DNA of 64,000 bases from positions 89,574,906-89,638,905 of the forward strand of contig CP092876.1 of NCBI GenBank assembly GCA_030710605.1. The letters are read 5' to 3'. Of this stretch, positions 1 through 9,673 are shown one piece after another. The DNA is from Cordylochernes scorpioides. Its lineage: Eukaryota; Arthropoda; Arachnida; Pseudoscorpiones; Chernetidae. A model generated the notes under the pieces. The model saw only the letters and a list, made by a program, of their open reading frames with translations, made no database searches and had not been told where the DNA came from. How positions within the stretch are numbered: the stretch's first letter is position 1; every line of letters starts with the position of its first letter. Made by a program: the position numbers and the translations under genes.

Positions 1-172
1 AAAACAAAGGTGTTGCCATATTTTAGGGGGAAAAAAATTAAAGACTCGAATCCAAAACAACGCAACTTCGAAAATCTAACGAAGCACAGTGAAAATCAGT
101 AAAAATTAAGCAGCGACGCAATTTCGAAAAAAAAACGCACAACGAAACGACGCAAAGCGAGGTATTGGTGTA
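1..172. repeat. Right part of a TA-flanked MITE
   Basis: This stretch matches 1702-1880 almost base for base, including the right terminal inverted repeat ending in GGTATTGGTG followed by TA. The left end lies outside the window. No coding capacity is seen. It is a truncated-by-window copy of the same MITE family as 1599-1880. Confidence 0.7.
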
Positions 173-186
173 CATTGTTTTGATCT

Positions 187-633
187 ATAAAATAAAAGGA
201 TTTAAAAGCGCGAATGTTTCTTTTATACATAAAACGAACTTCTACTGTCCTTACTGCGATGAAAAAATATATTGGGAGGGCTTGGTTCATCAGTGGTGAA
301 CCCTCCCAGCGGTTTCGCCAATTTAATCCACCAGACCGCTTCTCAGAGCTCTAATACTGTATTGGATCATTCTGCTTTTATATGCTACACTGAAGGATGG
401 AATCTTAGAAATGGTTTTCAAGTAAACTATGGACATAAGCTTATACAGAATGATCCAATACAGTATTAGAGCTCCGAGAAGCGGTCTGGTGGATTAAATT
501 GGCGAAACCGCTGGGAGGGTTCACCACTGATGAGCCAAGCCCTCCCAATATATTTTTTCATCGCAGTAAGGACAGTAGAAGTTCGTTTTATGTATAAAAG
601 AAACATTCGCGCTTTTAAATCCTTTTATTTTAT
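187..633. repeat. Foldback element with 188-bp arms
   Basis: Positions 187-374 and 446-633 are near-perfect reverse complements around a centre of about 70 bp. Related copies are at 57385-57760, and partial copies at about 26735-26800, 30885-31080, 37465-37545 and 51085-51165. No transposase is present, so this is a non-autonomous interspersed element. Within each arm an 8-bp hairpin (512-519 with 540-547) encloses a CTGATGA sequence; see the findings. Confidence 0.8.
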
Positions 634-1598
634 ATGTATAGATGGCGCGTTATTGCTTTGTGTTAATTGTTTTGATCTGTTTTTTACACCAGAAATGGAA
701 TGGCGAAAGCCGGTGTGAAGATTGTGAAGAACCTTTTAAGAAAAATCCAGGATCCACACAAACACACACACAACACACATACATTTCTAGGTTTGTTGGA
801 GTACCGAGCAATTCCTCTAGAAAATGGATATAATCCTGATGAGCTGTTCTATCACAGATTCCTTTTTTACATATATCTATTACTTTATTGAAATATTTTA
901 ATATTTAGATTACTCGTTTCTTTGAAACAATCCATATAAATCTGTCCAAAATCCAAATCCAAAAAGAAAACAAAGCACTAAGCCTACATTTAAATCCAAA
1001 ATGGCGACGGATGAGAGATGATCGTAGTGTAGGTCACCATATCCATAAATTCTGGATTTGTTTATTTCTCTTCTGGAACCGAATAAATCAAACGTGAAAT
1101 ATTCGTCTGCAGCTCTCAATTAGATCGCCATTTTGTTTTTATGGGTTTATCGTCTGCTTGCAAAATTATGGGCAAAGTTCTTGGCTTTTTTTAAAAATAA
1201 TAATAGAGTAGTAGAGTATTATTATAAACAAGTTATTTTGCAATTTTAATAGATTTTTTCTGAATATCAAATAGGGAATAAATAAAATATTTATTGTTTT
1301 ACTTCATTTAATGAGATAGCTTTTATTGACTTTTCTGATGTTATTTAAATCAAAGTTAGAATGTAAACACAATGTATTAATATCAACATCTGTATTATAA
1401 TATTGTGGCGAAGAGATAATTTATATTTTATTATTTAATTTAATTATTCAATGAAAACATTTAACACAGATTATTATTATGAATTCGTGAAATCATCATA
1501 CATGGTACTTTAGCTTGATTGTTCAATATTCTCTAGCTGTGAATAGTTGTTCTTGTTTGATAATTGTCGACTGGTCGTAATGACGTCATCAATAAATA
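634..1598. other. Intergenic sequence, no gene seen
   Basis: AT-rich sequence with only short open frames of no recognisable similarity. No repeat boundary or RNA gene is evident. Confidence 0.5.
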
Positions 1599-1880
1599 CA
1601 CCCATACCTCGCTTTGCGTTGGAGTTACGTTCCAAAAAAAAAAAAAAAAAACACGACGCAAATTGAAACGACGCAAAGTGAAAATATGTGAAGGCGCAAT
1701 CAAAAACAAAGGTGTTGCCATATTTTAGGGGAAAAAAAATTAAAGACTCGAATCCAAAACAACGCAACTTCGAAAATCCAACGACGCACAGTGAAAATCA
1801 GTAAAAATTAAGCAGCGATGCAACTTCGAAAAAAAAAAAAAAAAACGCAAAACGAAACGACGCAAAGCAGGGTATTGGTG
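1599..1880. mobile_element. TA-flanked MITE
   Basis: The left end CACCCATACCTCGCTTTGCG and the reverse complement of the right end (CACCAATACCCTGCTTTGCG) form an imperfect terminal inverted repeat. Both ends abut TA. The interior is A-rich and non-coding. The TA target and short TIRs fit a Tc1/mariner/pogo-type non-autonomous element. A second copy fills 1-172. Confidence 0.75.
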
Positions 1881-1882
1881 TA

Positions 1883-2690
1883 TATCTTAAGATAATCCAA
1901 GACTTGATTTCTACGTTACAATATGTAAATAGGTTACAATTTCAAAACGTCATAGTATATTTGAATAAAAAACGTTTAATAAAGAATTAACAACTTCCAT
2001 AGTTAATTTGTATAGTGTGTTATGTTAAATACTTTGATTTCTTTTTTCCCTTCTCTCCTTTGTTTATGTTTTTTTCCCTTTTCTCCATGAAAATGATGTA
2101 TGGCGAGTCCTTACAGAACGGAAATGTCTTAATAAAGTTGTTGTTGTTGAATTAATAATCAATTTCTTTTTATTTCGATAAAAATTTAACAAGATATCTG
2201 TGATTAGGATTCTGAGTAATAACAGATCAATTATTTCTTTAACCCTTTCACCCCTAAATTAAATTTTTATGGAAGTTTCTAAAGACCTTTAATAAAAGCG
2301 TATTCAACGTTAACAAAAAGATAATTTAACCTAATATAAATTGCATATTTTCGATGTTTATTTGTGTTCATTCCACCCACCTTTATTAGAGCAACAATCC
2401 AACACGTAATGTGGCTTGGAAATAATATTGTGACAGTTTTGTTTTTGAAGATGTCGCTTCCACAACACAAAGGTAAACAGTGAGGCGCAATGCCAATAAC
2501 AAAGGTTTTCAATTATTTTGTATAAATATTATTTAGAGATTATATATAGAATATCAGCCCGTTAAAGAGAAATATATTTTCTTGAAAGCTTGCAAATTTA
2601 AAATTAGAAGAAACTTTTTACCTTATATTTATTTTTACTTAATAAACAAAATTACATAATGATAATAATAGATGAATTTATATAATGTTG
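1883..2690. other. Intergenic; possible LINE tail near 2080-2146
   Basis: Mostly AT-rich. Around 2085-2146 the text ends in AATAAAGTTGTTGTTGTTG, resembling the 3' tail of a non-LTR retrotransposon with a trinucleotide repeat. No gene is recognised. Confidence 0.4.
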
Positions 2691-2912
2691 ATTGTACATA
2701 ATGCCATTCTTTCTTTTGTATACAGTTCTCTGCTCTTGTTTTTATTCTCTTTCTCCTTTTTAATATCATATGACTGCTCTCTTTACGGCCTAAAAGTATT
2801 GTAAATATATATATATAGCAAATGTAAAGACATACATGTATGACAGCGCAAGTGTCACTAAGGGGACATAACGCTTTAAATTGAAATAAATAAATAAATT
2901 GTAATAATAATA
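2690..2912 (+). repeat. 5'-truncated LINE 3' end
   Basis: Matches 57985-58190 in the opposite orientation. The + strand ends in ACGCTTTAAATTGAAATAAA followed by a simple A/T-rich tail, as in 3' ends of non-LTR retrotransposons. No reverse transcriptase is retained. Confidence 0.6.
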
Positions 2913-4246
2913 ATTTTTTAATATAAAATAATAAATTTATAATCTTTATGCTACAATATTTAATCGAGATATAGCTACAAAAATCTACATAATTTGCCAA
3001 TAAATTAAAATTCTGTTCTTTTACTTTATGAGTGAGTAAAATTATCTTTTGGGTAAAAAAAAAGATCTTTTGGGTAAAAAACAAAGAAATCTAATTATAT
3101 TATCAATTCAAATATAAATGTAATACAAAATCCTCTAATAAATAAATAAAAACAGTAAAAGATAAACACACAGATGACAAATATATTTTCTACTATTAAA
3201 AATTAACGAAAAAAATAGTTTTATTTTTATATTGTGTGTGTGTGAAAACTCGTATGTTTACAAGAAAGAAAAAAAGAGAAAAATTTCTTAGATTGTCAAA
3301 CTATATAAAATGTAGAGAATTATGGTTAAAAAATGTTTTATGAAATTATATATATAGGGCAATAATATATTGATAAATTAAAGCATTTAGTGAAATAATA
3401 TTAAAAGCATTTTATTGATTATTACTTATATTGGAAGAGAGATATAAGTTAGGGAAATAAAAACTTGATATCTTTTGAAGCAGCAGTGGCGCCATGAGTT
3501 GTGGCCAAGTTTTTTATTTTTTTATTTTTGTTCCCATCGTCTGCCAGGCTTATATTGACTTGGGCGGCACCTTGGAACAAAGACCTCGTTTGATGGAAAG
3601 AAATCGCAAGTTTCTCTTATTTAAAATGTAGAAATATCAACATCTCAAAATGTCTTATTTAGATTGGGTTCTAGCCAAATATGTTTGTAAGTTTTTCTCC
3701 ATTTTTTTATAGTTCTACATTTTAATTTTAAGCAAACGATCGACAAATCTTAGAAAATATTTGCAAAGAAAATTTAAACGAATTATAAAATTATATACAT
3801 TTTGATTTTATTAAGGACACTTTTAAAATCCAAAAAGAACATTTTATTGAAAACATTTAAAATATTTTTTATACCTATGTTAAGGTTTTACTCTCTTAAG
3901 GCAACATATTAAAGTTTAATAAATATATTTCATGATTTATATAATTATAAATATTTTAAAAAGTGAAATAAGCGAATATTTTAGGATTTAATAACAAATT
4001 TCTGTATTTTAACAACGATTTTTCAAAGTTTATATATAACTTTAATGTTTTAAAGTATTAAAACCACATTTAATGTAAAATAACAGCATTTCATAGTAAA
4101 AAAAAAAAAACATTATGAAATTAAAGACAATATATTGAATTTAAATAATAGCATTCAAATCTAACTTTTGATACCTATTTTATTCCAAAACCTTCGGTTA
4201 CACTTAAATTACGATGACTTTGAAGCGATTTTATATAAAAATATTG
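2913..4246. other. AT-rich intergenic; short signal-peptide-like ORF at 3494
   Basis: Mostly featureless A/T-rich sequence. At 3494-3628 a 44-codon ORF with a GCC ATG context begins MSCGQVFYFFIFVPIVCQA, which resembles a secretion signal. A signal-peptide exon is missing upstream of the BAMBI-like ectodomain exon at 6942. However, no convincing GT donor in the right phase follows this ORF, so the link is only a possibility. Confidence 0.25.
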
Positions 4247-4770
4247 TAGCAAAGTATTTATTATTTTTATCAAAAGAGTATCATTTTTTATACTTATATT
4301 TTGCTACTCTGTAAACTTCCCTCATTTTGCTTATCTTTTGTTTATCTTTCATAATTTGTTCTTGCCTTAAATCTTCTTCTTTCTTATCTCCACTCAATCA
4401 TTCTTGACTGGGGGAAGTAGAATGCGTCTGTCTTTGTCATTAAGACTGGGAGCACCACTGAGTGGCAGGCCGACTTAGCTCCAAAAGAAATGGCCGCCTC
4501 TGACATGAGGAACAGATGCCATGTACAGCTACTCCTAACATGGAGTACAAACGCTGCTCATCCTGTATCCTTGGATTAGGAGCCCTTACAGGGTACTATC
4601 AGCCAGGCCAGCTGAACCCAGTTTTTTAGTGAGCTTGTTACTGTTTCCCCTCCTTCTTTTTCATTCTGGCTTGGGACCGGCAAAGGCGGAGTTCTTGCCT
4701 TAAATAAATTGCTCTGTCATCACGAAGTTTGTATTTCCTAATTTTCCACGTGGCAATATTTTTAAATTTG
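4247..4770 (+). repeat. Interspersed repeat (family B) with a nested insertion
   Basis: The outer sequence begins TGTAGCAAAGTATTTATTA and ends CACGTGGCAATAT. It recurs at 27235-27435 and 44105-44290 (same strand) and 36343-36525 (opposite strand). Positions 4373-4690 are an extra 318 bp flanked by the 15-bp duplication GTTCTTGCCTTAAAT (4358-4372 and 4691-4705). This shows a younger retro- or DNA-element inserted into the older repeat. The insert has no poly(A) and no recognised coding content. Confidence 0.75.
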
Positions 4771-5870
4771 TTAGTGTAAACCATAGTTTCAGGGAGTAAA
4801 ATAAATATTACTAAAAGAAAGGATACATTTTAATTTTTTTATCAAAATGTTATTTTCGAAAAAAAAAACCTTCAAAATATAGTTATATAAAATATTATTT
4901 TAAATTATAAAATGCTGTTAATTTACATTAAATGATGTTTTAACACTTTGAGATATCTGCATTACACTTATAAAATATTGTTATACTTAAAATATTCGCT
5001 ATTAAACTTTTTAAAAGTTGATATTATATCATATGCCGTCTTTATTGTGAGCTTTATAGTATTAAAATGTAAAACCTTTAAAAATGTACAAAATTTTAAA
5101 ATGTTCTTATAAAATCTAAATGCTTTTAATAAAATTAAAGATGTTTATATAATAATAATATATAATGTTTAGATGATTTTATTTCGATAATATTAATCAA
5201 ATAATTTAACACTCAAAGTTTCTATCATTTTAATGAAATTAAAATTAGATCATTATTTCTAGAGTATGTATGTGAAAAGTCTTTTTTGTTTTCACTCTAA
5301 ATATATATTTATTTGTTCACAAATATTTTTTAAAAAAAGTTATATTTTTATATAACTTTTAAAATATTTAAAACTTGTTTAACATTGTTGTTTATTTTGT
5401 TTAATTTTTTTTTTCATAGAAAAGGTCGTACTTAAATTCTCAGCATCAATTAGAATGTTTCACAGAGTAATTACCGACGACGCGCCGCGGGTCTGGCACC
5501 ACTGTTGTTGGCAAGGTTGCCAGACCAATCTCTTGGCGACAATAATCACATTAGTCAATTCCATGTCAAGCCAACTTTGATGCCATTGCTTTTGACTTTT
5601 TAATCCTCTTCTTTTAATTTAGGTTAATGTTCCTTTACTAAAAAAAACACGAGAGATATAAATAATTATTTTTCTATACATTTTACTATTGAACTGTAAT
5701 ATATAATTAGTTTAATCAATCATTTTTAAATAAATATTTTTAAAAAATTATATAATGTGGTAAATATATAATTTATTTGAATAGATTTTGAAAAGTTTGT
5801 ATTATATAAATAAAATCTCTAAATAAAAGTTAAATGCCTTTTTAACGTTTGACGTTTGTTAGTTCATTGA
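4771..5870. other. AT-rich intergenic or intronic sequence
   Basis: No gene recognised. A GC-richer patch at 5470-5600 has no open frame of note. The stretch may be 5' intron of the BAMBI-like gene. Confidence 0.4.
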
Positions 5871-6905
5871 TTAACAATTATTCCATTGTTGAACGATTAT
5901 TTTAGGAATATTGGGGGTAATTTGTATATCAACGTTAGCTAAAATTTTTTATATCACTGCTTACGATTGTTTTATCATTGTTATGACGATTGTTATTCCT
6001 TATTGGACTCCTTATTGTATCCTTGTTGGGCGATTGTTATAATAACCGGCTATTTTTTAATTCATTGTTGCCGAATGTTTAAAATTGCTTGCAGATTTAT
6101 TTCATTGTTGGACGATTTTTATAATAACCGGCTGGTTTTTAATTCATTGTTGCCGATTGTTTAAAATTGAAGATTTATTTCATTGTTGGACGATTGTTAT
6201 AATAACCGGATGATATTTAATTCATTGTTGCCGATTGTTTATAATTGTTTGAAGATTTATTTCATTGTTGGACGATTGTTTAAAATTGTTTGCAGATTTA
6301 TTTCATTGTTGAACGATTCCTTAATATTGTTGAAAGATTCTTATATAATTAATGGGTAATTGTTATATAAATTATAGGTTATTATTGTGTTAGATGAATG
6401 TTATGATATTTACTGTTTTATTGATTGATGGAAGTTATGTATAAAGTTATATTATTGTTGCTCACTATTGGCAGATTGTTGTATCATTGTTGGCGATTTT
6501 TTAAATCAATTATGAGCTATTGGTATTACCAATTGGTATATTGTTAGACGATTGTTGTTCATTATTTGCGATTTCTCTTTAAAATATAATTATGGGCCAT
6601 TGTTATGCTATTGTTAGACGATTGTTGTTCATTGTTGGCGATTGATATATCAATTAAGGGCCATTGTTAGATATTTGTTATTCATTGTTGGCGATTGTTA
6701 TATCAATTAAGGGATATTGTTATGATATTTTTAGATATTTGTTATTCATTGTTAGCAAATTGTTGTGGTATTGTTGGGGATTACTTTTTAAAAATCAATT
6801 ATGGGCCATTATTATGCTATTATTAGCCATTGTTGTATCATTGTTGGCGATTGTTAGGGGCTATTGTTATGCCATTGTTGTAATATTGCTGTTCCATTAT
6901 TAGAT
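5871..6905 (+). repeat. Degenerate tandem repeat, intron-like
   Basis: Irregular tandem repetition of a motif around TTCATTGTTGGACGATTGTT, with units of roughly 30-65 bp that have diverged and shuffled. The tract runs right up to the BAMBI-like ectodomain exon. It has no sustained coding frame. Confidence 0.75.
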
Positions 6906-6941
6906 AAATTGCTACACTGGGCTAACAATGAGGGGTGATAC

Positions 6942-7147
6942 AGGGGAGACAGTGCACTGCTACTGTGACCAGCCCCGCTGTGTTTCCACGGGCTACCTCT
7001 GCAGATCCCCTCTCGGCACTTGCTATGCTACATTCACTGGCACGGCAGGCTGTGTCAACACAGTGGACCCAGTACCACAGTCTGCACTGCTGTGTCATGG
7101 AGACTTGTGCAACTTGCCTCCTGAGGTTCTTCCTACTTCCTTCCCAG
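6942..7147 (+). CDS. BAMBI-like pseudoreceptor, ectodomain exon
   Basis: The translated exon begins GETVHCYCDQPRCVSTGYLC and continues with PLGTC, GC and LLCHGDLCN. This is the three-finger cysteine pattern of activin/BMP-receptor ectodomains, and the opening matches vertebrate BAMBI closely. BAMBI binds TGF-beta family ligands and type I receptors but lacks a kinase, damping signalling at the plasma membrane. The acceptor is taken as GATACAG before GGGAGACAG. The donor is CCCAG|GTTGG, phase 1, and joins in frame to the exon at 9504. The usual paired cysteine before HGDLCN is Leu-Cys here. A signal-peptide exon must lie upstream; one weak candidate is at 3494. BAMBI identity rests on the ectodomain pattern together with the downstream membrane exon. 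Confidence 0.8.
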
Positions 7148-7499
7148 GTTGGTCCATCTCACTTCTTTATACCCAAGAGAGATCTGACATTTTATGGATT
7201 TGTAGGATGTTTGAGTGCGTGTTGGTGTGGCTTGTGGAAAGGCCGTTGATAAGATTATAATTATTTTTATAAAATAAAATAAATTTATTTAAAGCCCCGA
7301 AATATATAGAGAGGAAAGAAGCCGCTGGAAGCAAGCCTTGTTGTTTCAACGACGCGCGTGCTAAGAGTCCCGGATGCCGCCCGCACATGCGTAGTGAGGC
7401 CGCCACACTACTGCCCGTATGTTTAGTGAAGCTTTGTCCCAGTTCGCGCTCGCTGAAGCAAAGTGTGGTCGCCACAGATTAAAAGAAACACATTACCAT

Positions 7500-8020
7500 A
7501 CATCTTAGAGTTTTCATTCTTTAATAAACACTTGCAATAGCGACGAGAAAAACATTTTTGAACCTGATAACAAATCAGGTGGAACCTCTCTGAATCCTAT
7601 ATCGGATATTTTGTGGATGAAAAGGGACACATTCCCGTTTATCTTTGCGCTTTCACTTTCAATAAACAGCTACAATGACAACAAAGAGAACTCTCTGAAT
7701 CCTGTATCTTACATTTTTGGATAAAAAGGGACACATTTTTGTCGATTTTATGGTTTTCACTCTCAATAAACGCCTACAATGAAAGGAGAAACTCTCTGAA
7801 TCTGATATTTTGTGGATTAAAAGGGACACATTCTTGTCGATTTCATAGTTTTTACTCTCAATAAACACCTACAATGAAAGGTGAAACTCTCTGAATCTGA
7901 TATCTGACATTTTGTGATGAAAAGGATTCTTACTCTCAATAAACACCTGCAATGACACATCTGGGAGAACCTCTCTGAATCCAATATCTGACATTTTGTG
8001 AATTAAAAGGGACATATTAT
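7500..8020 (+). repeat. Tandem repeat of about 100 bp, 4-5 units
   Basis: Repeated blocks contain CTCTGAATC, ATATCTGACATTTTGTG, AAAAGGGACACATT and CTCTCAATAAACACCTACAA in the same order. Units have diverged and vary in length. They lie wholly within the BAMBI-like intron. A related stretch in opposite sense appears at 8280-8380. Confidence 0.75.
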
Positions 8021-8167
8021 CAACCAGCACGCAGGTATATTTTCAAAATTTTATTTTACAAACATAAATAATGTAATATATTTTTCTCTCAATATATAAT
8101 AAGTATTTAAATATGTATATAATAATGTGTATATAAAAATTGTATTTATTATTAAGTTGTTAAAGTG

Positions 8168-8206
8168 ATACTCCTGTTGAAGGACTGACAAGTCCGAAAG
8201 CTTGAA
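8168..8206 (+). ncRNA. Degenerate Penelope-type hammerhead motif
   Basis: The order CTGTTGA, A, GGACT-gaca-AGTCC, GAAA, GCTTG matches a hammerhead core with stem II of five base pairs. The invariant A6 is replaced by T (CTGTTGA against CTGANGA), and stem I is not evident, so cleavage is unlikely. The same layout is intact at 61294-61332. It is probably the relic of a Penelope-like terminal repeat. Confidence 0.5.
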
Positions 8207-8433
8207 AATAAAAAGTTGTACAAGAAACTTAACCCTGGAATCTTCATTTATTTTATAATATATTATTATATGTAAAGATAAAAAAGAATCTGTTCCTTTT
8301 TATCCCCAAAATGTCAGATAGGATTCAGTCAGGTTCTTCTGGATGTCATTACAAATGTTTATTGAGAATGAAAAAATAAAGATAAACATGATATTTTGGT
8401 TTAAAAGGAACATTTTTCTTTTTATATGTAAAG

Positions 8434-8625
8434 ATATGTTTAAAATAGAAAAAGAAGATATGTAGATATTAAAAAAGGCATATCCTAACCGCTCTCACAT
8501 GAACATTTTAGATGGTAGAGCGCCATCTAATGGAACAAAAATAAACTAAACGTTTATTTAACTTGTTCTGTGAATATTTGACAAACCCATTTTCTTGATA
8601 AATTATAGTTAAGAAAAATAAAACC
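8434..8625 (-). repeat. Divergent fragment of the hammerhead-bearing repeat
   Basis: Positions 8470-8600 follow the order of the unit repeated at 28481-30110: GGCATATCCT, the GCGCCATCTAATGGAACA segment, AACTAAACGTTTATTTAAC and TTTCTTGATAAAT. It stops before the ribozyme segment. This is an old, truncated member of the family. Confidence 0.6.
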
Positions 8626-8937
8626 TACATTATAAGGGAAATTCGTAACAATATTGTAGCATAAGCCGACTTCATGTAAATATATCCATTGTCATTTGTT
8701 TATTGTAAACATACAAAATATGTAAATTAGGGACAGAGATATAAAAACTATCTTTTTGTTCTGTAGAGTTGAGTTAGTTAAACTTCTCTCGCTTATTAAA
8801 TTGCTTTTGATTGCCAAACGACTTGCTAATTATTTCATCACCACAATATAAATAAAATGACAATTTGTATACAAAGTTAAACAAATTCTAATGTACTGCT
8901 GTTATGAAATAAAGAGTATTGCAATATTAAGGAAAAG

Positions 8938-9175
8938 GCATCTCCTGATCGTAATTTGCGTCACCCAATCGGAATAAATATCAATTAATCGTTTATTTTT
9001 CAAAATTTTTCTGAATTTGGGCCAAATATATATATATTAAAAAATAATAATAAATCAAAAAAAGCCAACGACGTACGCATTTCCATGCTGTTAGTCCTCG
9101 TCAGTGTATTTCTGATAGATGACGCAAACCACCAACAGCTTTTAGTTTGACGATTGGATGCCTTTTTCTTAATTT
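8938..9175 (-). repeat. Related hammerhead-family repeat, degraded core
   Basis: The ends AAGGAAAAGGCATCTCCTGAT and the reverse of GGATGCCTTTTTCTTAA form imperfect inverted termini. On the minus strand at about 9070-9112 a CTGACGA core is followed by GGACTAACAG and GGAAA, a degraded hammerhead. A second member, interrupted by a SINE, lies at 42385-42870. Confidence 0.55.
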
Positions 9176-9184
9176 AACCACCTG

Positions 9185-9455
9185 ATACCCAGCATTTCAA
9201 GATTATAGAATGAAGAATTAACTAGTTGTTTGTGAACTTAACGATTTGATTTCCGATAAAAAATCATATTTAAAGTTCAATTCATTTTGTAAATACATTC
9301 TAAACTTTCTACAAAATCTGGATCTCTAATGTTTTCATGCGTTGTATAATGTAAATAACTTATGTAAATAAACTTTTCTCCTTGTTTGGCGCAAGTATCC
9401 CTTGCGGGATATAGTGCTTTGGAAATAAAATAATAATAATAATGATGATACTACT
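9185..9455 (+). repeat. 5'-truncated LINE 3' end
   Basis: Matches the reverse complement of 20536-20775 almost throughout, ending with GGATATAGTGCTTTGGAAAT and a TAATAATAAT tail. This is the 3' tail of the LINE whose C-terminal coding part is seen at 20628-20978. Confidence 0.75.
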
Positions 9456-9503
9456 TTTGTACTATATTTCATAGAGTATTACAGTGTTGTCGGTTGTGTT
9501 TAG

Positions 9504-9673
9504 AGCTTCCACCACACCATCCTGACCTTCTCTTCATCTTTGGAGTCGCCGCCGTGTTAACTATCGGCTGTTTGGCTCTGGTCCTGTTGAGCTTGTTCGC
9601 CGGTCGTCTGCTTTATGGACAAGATGATCATCATCATCTGTTGCCTACTCAATGTCCACATCATGTCGTGTGA
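9504..9673 (+). CDS. BAMBI-like pseudoreceptor, transmembrane and C-terminal exon
   Basis: After the acceptor GTGTTTAG the frame reads ELPPHHPDLLFIFGVAAVLT and on through a hydrophobic span (IGCLALVLLSLFAG), then GRLLYGQDDHHH and a stop at 9671-9673. The split codon g|ag joins in phase with the donor at 7147. A single membrane span after a three-finger ectodomain with no kinase is the BAMBI layout. The predicted cytoplasmic tail is only about 25 residues, far shorter than the roughly 80 or more in vertebrates. Either this gene has a minimal tail or a further exon is joined from an unrecognised donor. AATAAA at 9842 could serve as the poly(A) signal. Confidence 0.7.

Larger units (their letters stand above)
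7148..9503 (+). other. Intron of the BAMBI-like gene
   Basis: Phase-1 intron of about 2.36 kb. It holds a GC-richer patch at 7290-7480, a tandem repeat at 7500-8020, hammerhead-related repeat fragments and a LINE tail, each listed separately. Confidence 0.7.

Noticed and set aside
499-538. Type II hammerhead ribozyme in the foldback element (TTGGC-GAAA ... CTGATGA-GCCAA)
   Set aside because: The core words and stem II fit, but only about five bases remain for stem I after any NUH site, so no closed stem I can form. The competing 8-bp hairpin 512-519/540-547 is stronger. Kept only as a structural observation.
7167-7475. 102-codon minus ORF opposite the BAMBI-like exon donor
   Set aside because: It overlaps a coding exon end and a GC-rich intron patch, with no recognisable domain.
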